DNA from: Lophius americanus | Taxonomy: Eukaryota; Chordata; Actinopteri; Lophiiformes; Lophiidae | Direction of reading: 5' to 3' | Length of the DNA: 64,000 nucleotides | NCBI GenBank assembly: GCA_037951165.1 | Contig: JBBDHG010000130.1 | Coordinates: 1-64,000, forward strand | Shown here: positions 41,831-55,600 of the stretch, piece after piece | Numbering within the stretch: position 1 is the first letter of the stretch | Layout: every line of letters starts with the position of its first letter | Position numbers and translations under genes: made by a program | Notes under the pieces: generated by a model | The model's input: the letters and a program-made list of their open reading frames with translations, nothing else | What the model was told of the DNA's origin: nothing | Database searches by the model: none

Positions 41831-44800
41831 TTTCCACTGGCTGTGGGCGTAAGGTTTATTTGATTTTGTAGTGGATCCAGATAGATAGATCAAAGACTTT
41901 TTAACTTTCTCCAACGTTCTGAGATATGACTTATTTTACACCATTTCTGTCTGCTATACATGAGCTACCTTACTATTTAAAGTAATGAGTTACTACTAGA
42001 AGTAATGGTGTAACTAGTTAACGTAATGAGTTACTACTAGAAGTAATGGGGTTACTAGTTGAAGTAATGAGTTACTACTAGAAGTAATGGTGTAACTAGT
42101 TGAAGTAATGAGTTACTACTAGAAGTAATGGGGTTACTAGTTGAAGTAATGAGTTACTACTAGAAGTAATGGTGTAACTAGTTGAAGTAATGAGTTACTA
42201 CTAGAAGTAATGGGTTACTAGTTAAAGTAATGAGTTACTACTAGAAGTAATGGTGTAACTATTTAAAGTAATGAGTTACTACTAGAAGTAATGGTGTAAC
42301 TAGTTGAAGTAATGAGTTACTACTAGAAGTAATGGTGTAACTAGTTGAAGTAATGAGTTACTACTAGAAGTAATGGGTTACTAGTTAAAGTAATGAGTTA
42401 CTACTAGAAGTAATGGTGTAACTATTTAAAGTAATGAGTTACTACTAGAAGTAATGGTGTAACTAGTTAACGTAATGAGTTACTACTAGAAGTAATGGTG
42501 TAACTAGTTAAAGTAATGAGTTACTACTAGAAGTAATGGTGTAACTAGTTAAAGTAATGAGTTACTACTAGAAGTAATGGGGTTACTAGTTGAAGTAATG
42601 AGTTACTACTAGAAGTAATGGGGTTACTAGTTGAAGTAATGAGTTACTACTAGAAGTAATGGGGTTACTAGTTGAAGTAATGAGTTACTACTAGAAGTAA
42701 TTGGGTTACTAGTTGAAGTAATGAGTTACTACTAGAAGTAATGGTGTAACTAGTTGAAGTAATGAGTTACTACTAGAAGTAATGGTGTAACTAGTTAAAG
42801 TAATGAGTTACTACTAGAAGTAATGGTGTAACTAGTTGAAGTAATGAGTTACTACTAGAAGTAATGGGGTTACTAGTTGAAGTAATGAGTTACTACTAGA
42901 AGTAATGGGGTTACTAGTTGAAGTAATGAGTTACTACTAGAAGTAATTGGGTTACTAGTTGAAGTAATGAGTTACTACTAGAAGTAATGGGCTTACTAGT
43001 TGAAGTAATGAGTTACTACTAGAAGTAATGGGGTTACTAGTTGAAGTAATGAGTTACTACTAGAAGTAATGGGGATACTAGTTGAAGTAATGAGTTACTA
43101 CTAGAAGTAATGGGGTTACTAGTTGAAGTAATGAGTTACTACTAGAAGTAATGGGGTTACTAGTTGAAGTAATGAGTTACTACTAGAAGTAATGGGGTTA
43201 CTAGTTGAAGTAATGAGTTACTACTAGAAGTAATTGGGTTACTAGTTGAAGTAATGAGTTACTACTAGAAGTAATGGTGTAACTAGTTGAAGTAATGAGT
43301 TACTACTAGAAGTAATGGTGTAACTAGTTAAAGTAATGAGTTACTACTAGAAGTAATGGTGTAACTAGTTGAAGTAATGAGTTACTACTAGAAGTAATGG
43401 GGTTACTAGTTGAAGTAATGAGTTACTACTAGAAGTAATGGGGTTACTAGTTGAAGTAATGAGTTACTACTAGAAGTAATTGGGTTACTAGTTGAAGTAA
43501 TGAGTTACTACTAGAAGTAATGGGGTTACTAGTTGAAGTAATGAGTTACTACTAGAAGTAATGGGGTTACTAGTTGAAGTAATGAGTTACTACTAGAAGT
43601 AATGGGGATACTAGTTGAAGTAATGAGTTACTACTAGAAGTAATGGGGTTACTAGTTGAAGTAATGAGTTACTACTAGAAGTAATGGGGTTACTAGTTGA
43701 AGTAATGAGTTACTACTAGAAGTAATGGGGTTACTAGTTGAAGTAATGAGTTACTACTAGAAGTAATGGGGTTACTAGTTGAAGTAATGAGTTACTACTA
43801 GAAGTAATGGGGTTACTAGTTGAAGTAATGAGTTAATACTAGAAGTAATGGGGTAACAAGTTGAAGTAATGAGTTACTACTAGAAGTAATGGGGTAACAA
43901 GTTGAAGAAATGAGTTACTACTAGAAGTAATGGTGTAACAAGTTGAAGTAATGAGTTACTACTAGAATTAATGGGGTTACTAGTTGAAGTAATGAGTTAC
44001 TACTAGAAGTAATGGGGTAACAAGTTGAAGTAATGAGTTACTACTAGAAGTAATGGTGTAACAAGTTGAAGTAATGAGTTACTACTAGAATTAATGGGGT
44101 TACTAGTTGAAGTAATGAGTTACTACTAGAAGTAATGGGGTAACAAGTTGAAGTAATGAGTTACTACTAGAAGTAATGGGGTAACAAGTTGAAGTAATGC
44201 TGTTACTATCGTGCTTTTGTCGTCCGAAGCGACTGATGATCGTATCGTTGTTATGCAGCGTGTCTGTGCTCAGTAAACACTGCCAAAAGAATCCGCTGCA
44301 CAGACGCCAATGAAAAACAAAGCCTGATTGAAAAAGGGGCCCACCTGCCGGGAACAAGGCCCCCTAGAAACGCTGCCATTGTCAGCATGTTTGCACGCAG
44401 ATTTTACATAATTAACCCGCTTTCCAAGCAGAATCCTAAAATAGACTGAAACAGTTCCCACACATCATTGCAGCAGTTATAATCTCCTGGACTTAAAGGC
44501 CGTCTTCAGTTTACAGATCGCTGGAAAATATGACTTTCAAAAGCTAGGATTGCTTTTTGGATTCCCTCCTTGTGCTTTTGGAACACAAGGAGGGAATCTG
44601 CAGGAGAAGATAAAGGCTTCAGTCGCATCACAGGGAATGCTTCTTTACTGTCCTTATCTTTTTCAAATTGGTATGACTTTTCCGGAGGCTAATCCCATAA
44701 TGCTTCCTTAGGTTTAACACAGTTCACATTAAGAGTCAAGTCAGATCTTTTGAGTAGACTGAAGACGGAACAAAACAGAACGGTTAAAGTTCAGTGTGAG

Positions 44801-46513
44801 CGTTAATTTCTCGTATTGGAAGCAGGACACTTTCCCGACTTAAAGTTCAGGCTGAAAAACTAGCCATTACTTTAAAAGTGAGGATTATTTCAACAGATAC
44901 TGTGATATAAGTCATTCTCTCAGTAGAAAAAACATCATCATCACCGTAAAATGGAAAACGGTTTGAAATTTATTTCAAGCTTAGCTCCTTGTGTGTCTGG
45001 CTGACAACTTGTGTGCCAGAACATCTGTGATGCACCACGATGATTCATTTTAACAATTTGTTGTGGCAGAACCTGACCATATTGTGTTTTCCATTATATT
45101 TTGATGAAGTTCTAATTAAAATCTCATGTAGAAGTCTTACATTATGTGTATATATCTATAGACATTATGCAGCAACAGAAACTTTCTTGCTCTCATTTAT
45201 ATTTGAGTAAAAGGGACAAATATGTGCCTCTACGTACTGACAGCATGGATAAATCTACCTTCAATCATAAATAATCATTGAGGGTATTCCCATGAATACA
45301 CTCTGGTTCTAATCACTAATTATTGTTTCTTATTTCCTATAGGGGATAATAATGGATGGCCCCATCTCTTCGACAAGTACTTTGGAATGCCCAGCTACAA
45401 CACGGAGACCAAGTCCAACGTGTGCCGTAAGCATCAAAGACCCGTGACATCATTTGTGCTCATGCAGATTGAAAAGAGCTTACGCTCATCATTGAATCAC
45501 GATTATCTGCCATAAGTGAAAGATGTTTCAAACTATTGATTTTGAATTGGTGCGTGATATTCAGAGATTTATTTTGATGGATTTTCTTTACTCATACATG
45601 CCTGTAAATAATCTACATTATAATATGTGTTGTTCCTGTTCTACATGTTTCATTGACCTGATTTCTCCTGCCCAACCCCTGTTGAAGATAGAAGTGGGTC
45701 TGTGATGGGTTTCATTATCAACCACTCTTATCTGCCCGCTTTTATCTCATTTTACTCTAAACTGGGATTTAATGCGAGACGATCAAAACCGGTTTAACCC
45801 AGAAATATCCAATACCAAATCGTATTATTAACTTGACTACGAGACACTTGTCAAAGTTTTCTGCTTTCATTTTATCCAAAATAAAGAAGCCTAGCAGATC
45901 ACAGCATGATTGACACTTTCTACGTTGTTCCCTCCACCTCCCTTCTATCACCCCAGTGCTGGGCCTGGTTCCTGATCTCTGCCAGTGCCGTGACCTGGAG
46001 CTGGACTGTGATGGTGCACAGCTTCAAGATATCCCAGTGGTGGCTATGAATGTGACCATGATGTGAGTAGAAAATCTAATCCTCCTTTTTACATCAATCC
46101 AGAACTACAGTCAGTCAACAAGAAGGTTTCATCCATGCCTTTAACCGTCAGAGCATAAGACACGTTTAAAAGACCAGCCTACCTGTGAGTGTGTCGTCAT
46201 CAAGAGGCTATTAAGCAGCTCATCCATGCCAGAATGAAAGGAAATATGTGTGGGAGCAGAAGTGACTAAAGCAACAACTTCTACTCAGCTGATGGGCAGA
46301 AACACACAGATCACATATAAATGTTCTCATTATCATTATTATAGCTTAGACTTTGTGTTTGATCATATCGTGGCACAGAATCGGACCCCGTTATTAGGAG
46401 GAATGTCTAAGGTTGCATTCAGACTGAAGGCAATGTTTTGCATAGTGTGAAAACATACAGAGTCAATGCGAGGGTGAATGCTGCACCATCATCATAGCCA
46501 GTGATGTGAATAA

Positions 46514-46606
<93 letters not shown>

Positions 46607-49600
46607 TATTATATTGTGTTTTCTTTGGAGTCGTTCGCCCAAAACTCATTTGACATTTACCAAAGTCTATTGACATTGAGATTGTCCAAAGGACAGCTGT
46701 CCAACGATGTCGATGCAGAAGTGGAGGACAAGCCGTCTATATTTGGAGTAATGGAATAATGTTGTGAACTCAGATATGGAGCCGTTTGGTTCAAACACCG
46801 ACATGTCTTTGTTCAGGACTTAAGCATCAACCCCCTGGTATCTGGATATCTCCTCTCAAAGCAGCTGAAATGTTCCTCCTCATGGCTTTGCGTTGACTTT
46901 GTGATCTCATCTGTGAAAAGCTGTCAGAGAAGCGGGTCGTCCATGTCATGCTGTTCAGTATCATCATCATCTCCACACTAGGATGTGATATTATCCCATC
47001 TAATATCTGCCTCTCGTTTTAGACGGTTGCTCTGCCTTTGTGAGTTATTATTAATCATCTATCCGATTAAACCCTTCGCTATTGGCGCCATCATTCTGGC
47101 AGCATTTTCATGAAACCCAGCCACCCCCTCAGCTGAATGAATAACAGCAGTCTCTTACTGTCAGCAGAGTTTGTGCTCTAAAACACAGCAGTTAATAAAA
47201 TAAACTTTCTAAAACTTGTGAGCCGGAGACGTCCTTCAAACACAATGCAATATGTTAAAAAATATTAGGCGGGTATTTAGGTTTGGATCTGGAGGCAACC
47301 TCAGAACCCTGGGAGTGGTTTTAAGAGATAATTTATTAGATGTCTGGAGGGAAGGTTGAGAAGGGCCGGGGACTGACTCAGAGTTTCTAGAGCGTGGCAG
47401 AGAGAGAGAGGCTGGAGAGTTTAGGGAACGAGCTCCGAGTGAATGAGAGCAACAAAGTTTGGCTGGAATGAACTAGAACTATATGAACACTTGTGCCGGT
47501 GAGGCTGATGCAGCCTGGGCGGCTGAATAATGCGTAGAGCAATGGAAGCAGAATCAGGGTCAGGGAGTGTGCTGATTTCAGGGGCTGTCAGGTGTTTATG
47601 AATTTGCATAAACAGCCACATACAAAAACGGGTTTATTTTCTGTATAGATCTCGTATGCCATTGTGGGTCACTGGGCGCTGGAGTTTATCCCTGCTGACT
47701 GGACGAGGTCATCAGTGCAGACATATAGAGAAAAATGAATACTATATTATATCACCTCTGCCAAGGAGGTAGGTTATATTTTCACTCACGTGCGTTTCTT
47801 CGTTTCTTTGTGAACAAGATAACGGAAACACTAAAAGATGGATATGCATGAAACTGACCCAGAGGGAGTTTTGGGATATCCTAAAGGTTATTCAATTTTG
47901 GTGACGTGATGTGTTTCTCAATATTTGAAATGAAACAAAGTAAAACTAGAAGAAGCACTCAGAGAACGCAAACCTCCGCCGAGACACAACAGAACCCCTG
48001 GTTTAGGAAAACGTCCTGCAGATTTGCCAGCCTCTAAATCTACCAACAACTCAAAATCACAGCGGACAAAATCTCTGAGTATCTCTCAGAAAATCAGTAG
48101 CCGGTGCTCGTCTCCAGTACCTTCCACTTCAGGGTCTCTGTTCAGCCCCCTGAGCCCCCAGCTCAACCCCAAAGAAACATTAAAGGATCAAAGGCAGCCA
48201 TAGAAATCAAATCAAATAATAAGCTATCAGGGGGAGGGACATCACAACTTGGTTATGCTCGTTTGTTCCTTCAATTCCTTTGATGTCCCTTTGTGGGTGG
48301 AGCTAGGGGCTCAGTGGGCTGTACAGAGACGCTGAACTGGAATGCGCAGGAGACCAGCGGCTAGAGAGTAACTGAGAGATACTCAGAGAGTTTGTTGCCG
48401 TTATCGTTTGATTTAGAGCTTTACAATAACTCAGACATTAATGGAGGAATCTGCATAAAGCATTCCTAAACTCAGGCTGCTGCTGTGCCTTGGCAGAGGT
48501 CCATTTTCTTTAATTACTAATCATGTACAGGGTTACGGAAGACTGGATTCTATCCAGACATCAGTGAGGGGTGGGGTACCCCTTCAACAAGTCTCCAGGT
48601 CATCACAGGACCCACACTTCATCCACACCCTTACCTGCACTCAATTTAGAGTCACTAATTCACCGACATCACTGCATCCATGCGAACGCGCCAGAACCTT
48701 CCGTCTGTTTCTCCGTCCACTACACCACCCATGCTAACTGAGTTCATACCAGTTAAACCTTTACGGTCCAGTAAACCTCTCTTCCTGTCTTTTAGGTCCC
48801 TAAAAAGTAACCATCTCCATCGACTGAAAGCAAAGACATTCTTCAGGTACCAGAGTCTACAGAAACTGTGAGTTTTCAATGGATGGGTGAAGGAGATACA
48901 TTAAGAGATGTTGTGACAGATGGATGGATGGATGGATGGGCGGATGGATGGATGGGTGAAGGAGATGCATTAAGAGATGTTGTGACAGATGGATGGATGG
49001 ATGGATGGGCGGATGGATGGATGGGTGAAGGAGATGCATTAAGAGATGTTGTGACAGATGGATGGATGGGTGGATGGATGGATAGATGGATGGAATGATG
49101 GGTGGATGTATGGACTGAAGGACAGATGGATGGACTGATGAATGGATGGGTGTTTTTTCTCTCCTTCTTCCTGCTGTGTTCTGCAGACACAGCCGAGGAT
49201 TATTGTTTGCATGCATGACATCAGAACCCCATCGGTCCAGTTCACGACTAGAAAGCTGCTCCGAGGGGATTTCTGGGAACGCTGACAGACGTTGTTGCTC
49301 TGTTCTGAGCATACACTCATTTATCGCACACTCACTTTGTTTATCAACCTTACACAGAGCTTCTGACTGTGGCGACAGGACAATGGCTCTGATTTCTGCT
49401 AGGAGCCTTTTGGCCACTATAATGGACATTCAGCTTTTGTTCCCACTCTGAGGCTTGGACTGGATTTGAAACTTCCTTGTAGGAGTCTCATGATTTGAAA
49501 CTTCCCTGTAGGAGTCTCATGATTTGAAACTTCCCTGTAGGAGTCTCATGATTTGAGACTTCCCTGTAGGAGTCTCATGATTTGAGACTTCCCTGTAGGA

Positions 49601-52600
49601 GTCTCATGATTTGAGACTTCCCTGTAGGAGTCTCATGATTTGAGACTTCCCTGTAGGAGTCTCATGAGCAAATGGAAGATCCATCACCAGGTGTTAAATA
49701 CACAGAGACAAAACACAGCTGCGAGTTGATATTTGCTTGGATAATTAAGGCATGAAGATGCCAGGTTTCATACAGACGCCCGTTGTTTGATAAACAAACA
49801 ATCTTTTTTCCGAGTTAATATCAAAATTAAGATTTTTTTTTTCATGTGACAGAAGTTTTCTTGGTGTGTGTGTGTGTGTATGGGAAATTGTATTACTGGG
49901 GGACATATATACATATATACATATATACAAGTGTTGCATTGTGGGCAATCTAAAAGTCGACAAGTCCTCAAAATTTAATCTTTTTTTTAGGGTGATGGTT
50001 TTATTAACTCCCACCAGACAAACAAAATATGAAGGCAATCAGGATTGGGTTTCATCAATATGATCATCCTATCCATTCCTGGAGTGGGTCCAGACCAGAC
50101 CTCTCAAAGTTTTCAATATTTTACAATGAAACTGTCTACATTCAACACATTAAGGCATTTCAATGTCCTGCTGCTTCCACCTAAATGACTATAGTTTCAC
50201 ATGTATTTAATCCCAGGCCATTCAAACACATGAACATAACAGGAGATATTCCATTCATGCCTCCTAAAACATCACTGGACATAATTCAATCAGTCCTTCC
50301 AAGAAGTTGTGGGTTCGCTGGTATTCTTATCGATACACTGGGGGGTAAGTTGTAATGATAAGGGCATAGGGATTGAATTCAATTAAATTTATTGATGGAT
50401 CTTCATGATTGCAACTTCCTGGAGAAACGGTTCAGGGATGTTTGGCACACGACTTTTAAGGCTCCTAAAAGCTGCCATCTCATCTTTGTTGTCTTATTAT
50501 TATTTTTGTTTAATTTGACATTTTTAGACAGTTATGAGCATCGGCCCTGTCCATATCAGTTTGTTGAGTGAGGTTATGGTTCATCAATAGCAGGTCTGTA
50601 TAGTGAATTTTGAAGACCTTTTCAACTTTTCCATTAAGAACTGTAATCAGCAGCGACGACTTACTGTCAGAATCACCGAGTCTGAAACTATAACTTCATT
50701 TTCTGCATAATTAAAAACAGACTTTTGTCAGATGTCAGAGTTTTTCATGCTTCTTTTTCTGTTGACCTAGTATGAAGAAGGAATAAATGTTAAAGGATAG
50801 TTTAACTTCATGTTGGTAAACAGCTAAGAGGTCACGGGGTCGTGTTAAATAACTGTCTGTGCCACGATTGTCATCCATTCAATAATTTACCTCCAGATAT
50901 TTGTGTGTGTGTAAGTGTGTGTAAGTGTGCGTTTGTGTGCGTGTGTGTGTTCAAGTGTGCGTTTGTGTGTCTGTGTGTAAGTGTGCGTTTTTGTGGGTGT
51001 GTGTGTGTAATGGGTTTTTGGTGTGTGTGTCTGTGTGAGTGTGTCATTTGAATAAATCTTCCGCGTATTAAAAATACATTATTTAAATTGCTCATACCAA
51101 TAACAAACTGTTTTTGCTTCTTCTATATAGATATCTCCAGCACAACAGAATTCAAGATGTGAATCCTGAGGCGTTCAGGGGACTGTATAATTTAACAAGG
51201 CTGTAAGTTTATTCATTTTTATAATCAGGAAATGAAATAATACAGTTGTATTCAGTAATGAAGTTCTTTAATCCTGGGCCGACTATGATTCTTTATAAAC
51301 TCAGGTTCCACAGGGGTCGTTTATACGCAGATGAAACTGGATGAGAGGTGGAGAAAAACCTGCTCAGCTCTTAAGAACTGTTCATGATTCATCTTTCCAA
51401 TTTATAAATTCATAGAAACCTGGTGAATTTCGATTCATACGCTGTAAAAGGATTTTTGTATTCATTGATAATAATAAAAATCTCTTTCAGTATGTGTGAA
51501 ACTATTATACACAAAGACCTGATTCATTTTATTTTTAACTTTAAACACGCTGTAATTTACTGTTTTGTTCTATTCTACCTCATTTGTGGTGCTTTTGTTG
51601 CCATGTCTCCTCTCTGATGTTGTATAATCTTTAAAATTGGTCTAATTATTTAGCCAAACATTCAGGTATTTTATGAAATAGATGTTAACAAACCATAACT
51701 CAAAAACTCAGCTAAACTTTCATAGATGATTTTAACTTTTATACAACTATCAACAGATTGATTTTGGGAAAGGTCAGTTTTACGTTTCCACCACTAGGGG
51801 GAGCTTTATCTCCAAAGGTTTTCGGGCCATATTTTGATTTGTTCTAAATGTGGTGCAGATGAATCAACTCAAAGAGATCTGTCTAGTTTTTTTTTACGTT
51901 TTCCTCTAATAGTTCATATTTAACCCAGTAGAGGGAGCTTTTCCAAAAAAAAAAAGGTTTTTGGACTTTACTTAAACCCTTTTCTTGTTTTGTTACTGAG
52001 CTCAGAAATACATAGTTAATTGTCTTCATCTTCATTACTGGCAGCTCAGTGGGTTACACCACTGACTTCCTGCAGGAGATTGTTGTTGTATACCAGTCAA
52101 AGGGGGCGTGGCAGACATACAGTTTGGACCTTTAGGCAATGTCCTTTGTGCTACCAGCCTACCCAGCCACATCTAGTGCCGGTTTCAAGCCCGGATGAAC
52201 GGGAGGCTTGTGTGAAGATGGTCATCCGACGTAGGAACCAATGCCAAATCAATGTGCAGAACGAGACGATCCGCTGAGGCGACCACTAAAAAGGGAAAGA
52301 GCGGAAATGAGTTACTTGCTTTGCTATTCATTTTCATTATGGAGTGATTATGGGGTCTTATCTCAAAGCAGACGGCTGACTTCATAGAAACGCATTGAGT
52401 CAATATGGACTGTTTGAGATTATTAAATCAGACAAATTCAATCGAGTTGCTGGTTACTTGCAGAATGCAGGGAGTTTAGGGTTTCTTAGAGATTTACGTC
52501 TCTGGTTGGGGTCGACAGCGTACGCCTTATTTTTTCTGTGTTTTGTCTTATTTTCATGTTATTATTTACACTATATATCATTTATAGCTCCACTTCCTCC

Positions 52601-55600
52601 TCCTCTTCTTCCTCCTCCTCTTCTGCAATTCTACACAAGATAAAGAAAGATAGTGGAAAATGTTTATTTATGGATCAACAGACAGAGGTTCAAACAAAGT
52701 TCTGCATCACAAAAAAGAAAATGTGGAGGGGGCTGCCCTCCAGGTGAGTGCTCTACAAGTTGAATTGTAAAACTACAGACAAACAAAAGCTGCTTGCCCT
52801 CCTCTTAGCACACCAACATTGAGACTAGAATGTAGTTATGATGCCTTTATGGATCAGGGAATGTGTGGCTCATAATGCCGACCAGTTACAACCCAAAATG
52901 AGAGTTTCCTCAGAGCGTCACCGGGAAGAGCGTCTACCTGCCCACATCAGTAAAGGAACGTTAACTATATCCTCGGCTCAATGCTGCACCAGATGTAAGC
53001 CAAGACACTTTAGTTTGTCGGCAAAATTCAACGTCTGTTGGAGGTTGATGTCCAGCCAATGTCAGTTTTTTTACCACAATCTTTAAGATCCGCTCAATCC
53101 AAGCAGCATTTATTGAAATATGATATTTCTATTTTCCTATTCTCATTGCAAATGATTTAATTTACTGTCAGTAGCTTTACATTATCAACCCGGCAACATC
53201 TATTTAAGACGCTGTTAATTACATGGGTTATGATTTAAAATACCATTCTTCAGTCTCTGACCTACTGAATATGAAACTTAAGTTTTCTTTTACACTACGA
53301 TACAATAATTGCAGCCATGTTTCCCACCAGTATGGAAACATGGTAGTTTAGAAATAATAGGTTTAATAATCACCTACTGGTGAAATAATTTATAGTTGTT
53401 TTATCAAAAGTATTTAATCCTGTTTCCTGGCATCTTCAAAACTTATTTGTATATGCACAGATTGCAAAAGTAAACAAAAGCAGCAATGAATGATATCCTA
53501 TGAAATATAACATGTGGTGCGACACCCCTCTCCATCAGGGCCTGTTGGCATTAGTTAATGCTTACGGTGAGACCCAAACAGAGCGGTACTCTTGGAACTC
53601 GGACCCGTCAGCGCAGACATAATACAAGCAAGAAACTACAAATGTCTGCCGACGTTATGAGGGAGAAAAAGGTTCATATGAAGGGAGAATAAACTCAAAC
53701 TCAACATCAGTGTCCTCACAGAGCTCTTCTTCCTCTAACTTCACAATTGTTTGTTCTCACAACTTTTGACTTTTCCCTGCCAGCTTCTTTATGTTACAAT
53801 ATTAACGTAAAGGATGCCTGGAAGTTTGTAGACGTTGATGGATGAAGAGTTTGAATGAACATTTGTCTGTAGATAGTAGAGATAAGAACACGGTTTGCTG
53901 AAAAGTTACTCCAAGTGGAGTTTCTTCAAACTACTATTTGAGAGTCGCAGGATAAAGGACTACCAGGGTTTGTGGTGTCGAGGTTACGAAGAATGTGGCT
54001 CCAATGCTTCTACCGATTAAGGAAAACCAAACCGGCTCTTAGATGGTTCATCTGCTCCACTGTAGCGGCAGGTTCTTAAAAAGTCTAAGATGTGACTTGT
54101 TGAAACCTGGAGATACTCTGTGTTCAACCAACTCCAGATTGGTTCTCGCGACGGCCCAAAACTAGTGCCTTGTTGTATTTGTTGGAGAAGATGCAAGAAT
54201 GCTAATCTTCTGTGTAGAGCTGAGAGAAGCAAAGAAAGTAAGCAGGAAAAAAGATTTCATCATCATGCTCTTCAGGTAACTCTCAAACTCTTCCTCCCTC
54301 CCTTAGATACCTGAGTTATAACAAGATATCAGTCCTGATGCCAGGGGTCTTCCAGGACCTCCACAAGCTGGAGTGGTTGTATGTTTTTTCCCTACTAAAA
54401 GAAAGTTCTGCTTCTACAGAATATACATTCTCCATGCATATTATATTAGGAATTCTTGATTTACCATTTCGGCCAAGTATTAAATGTCTTTTAATGATGA
54501 CGATTATTATTGTGCAAACAAAACAGATTACGTTTTTCTTGTAGGATCCTTGAAAATAATAACATCCATCAAATATCCTCCATGACCTTTTCGGGCCTCA
54601 ACTCCCTGGTTTTGCTGTGAGTTTTACTTCAAACTTTATGATTCTGGAGTCAGACTTCTGTTCCTTTTTCTTCTCTTCTGTGACGTCTTCCCAGATCATC
54701 AGAAGTTCTGGTACATGAGGCCTTTGTTAATAACTTTAGATTGAATGTTATTTTGTTTCTCACTGATTGACAGGGTCTTGTTGAACAACTCCTTGACAAA
54801 GGTAGATGACATCTGTCGGGAAATGCCGAGATTGAACTGGCTGTAAGTAGGCTGTCAAAGGGAAACTGCCTTTTCATCAAAGTGACAAGTGTTTTGATGA
54901 ATTCTGGTTTCGTGTGTGTATTTCATTACATATTCTTGCAGAGATTTGGAGGGAAATCTAATTGAAACAATTGGAAATGCCTCATTACACTCATGCAGTA
55001 TGCTGACAGTTTTGTAAGTACAAATTTACATAATTTATTCATTTGCAAAAGCCAATTTTTGCTTTAATTTGATTTGATTTTTGTCGAGTTAAATTACACT
55101 CAAGAGCCTAACAAATGATCCCCAGGTTCTCAGAAACATCAATTACATTGGAAAGTGACTTTTCTTTTTTCTCTCTATTGATTGCCAGGGTTCTACAGCG
55201 GAACAGGATCAGCCATATCCACGAACAGGCTTTCTCAGTCCTTCAAAAGCTTGGAGAATTGTGAGTTTTTTTATTTGACTGAGTGAATGAAACACATAAG
55301 AAAGTTTCAAAGCGTCAAGATTGTTTCAAAAAAGAATATTGCCGGCTGGTGTTACAGGTGTCGTGATTAAATGCCATTTAATATACTTCATTGTCCCCTT
55401 GGGGAAATTTCCCTTGGGCTTAGTGTCGCTGCATAAACCAAGTTACATCTGACAGTTTAATAATAAAAGTAATGGAATAAGAATGAGTAAAAACATTCTG
55501 TATTTCAACAGTATTGCACAGATCATCGTGTTGCAGTCTGCAGAAGCGTCGCTCACGACAAGCACTATATAAAAGTCAGATAATATTTAAGATATAAGGT

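Larger units (their letters stand above)
20396..45342 (+). other. rxfp1-like intron 2 (24.9 kb)
   Basis: The largest intron in the window. It contains the 7.3-kb 27-bp array, the 2.2-kb 41-bp array, two or more copies of the interspersed CTCF-motif repeat, a SINE, L2-tail-like fragments and perfect inverted repeats at 24226, 35862 and 44560. The stretches 20410-21000, 21900-22920, 24300-26800, 34620-35850, 36210-36880, 37110-38900, 40060-41760 and 44600-45340 show no gene, no domain and no repeat that I recognise. Small open frames there lack family signatures. Confidence 0.75.
46063..48795 (+). other. Intron 4 (2.7 kb)
   Basis: It holds an alternating T/A microsatellite at about 46518-46609 and a degraded fish L2-tail-like fragment near 48530-48690. 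The stretch 46620-48520 shows nothing identifiable apart from a short fragment near 47640-47720 that recalls the same L2-like tail. Confidence 0.7.
48868..51130 (+). other. Intron 5 (2.3 kb)
   Basis: It starts with the 69-bp array (48885-49140), then the 29-bp array (49464-49667), (GT)n/(AT)-rich tracts at 49866-49930 and a GT-rich tract at 50898-51045. The stretch 49930-50890 shows nothing recognisable. Confidence 0.75.
51203..54306 (+). other. Intron 6 (3.1 kb)
   Basis: It contains a copy of the interspersed CTCF-motif repeat (51715-51995), an RTE-tail-like fragment (52090-52310) and a 3' fragment of the interspersed repeat (52370-52530). The stretch 52540-54300 has a small (tcc)n tract near 52592-52625 and an imperfect 10-bp hairpin near 53314-53338. 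Otherwise it shows nothing recognisable. Confidence 0.7.

Noticed and set aside
49146..49451. 101-codon plus frame in intron 5
   Set aside because: No family similarity. It lies between two satellites inside an intron.
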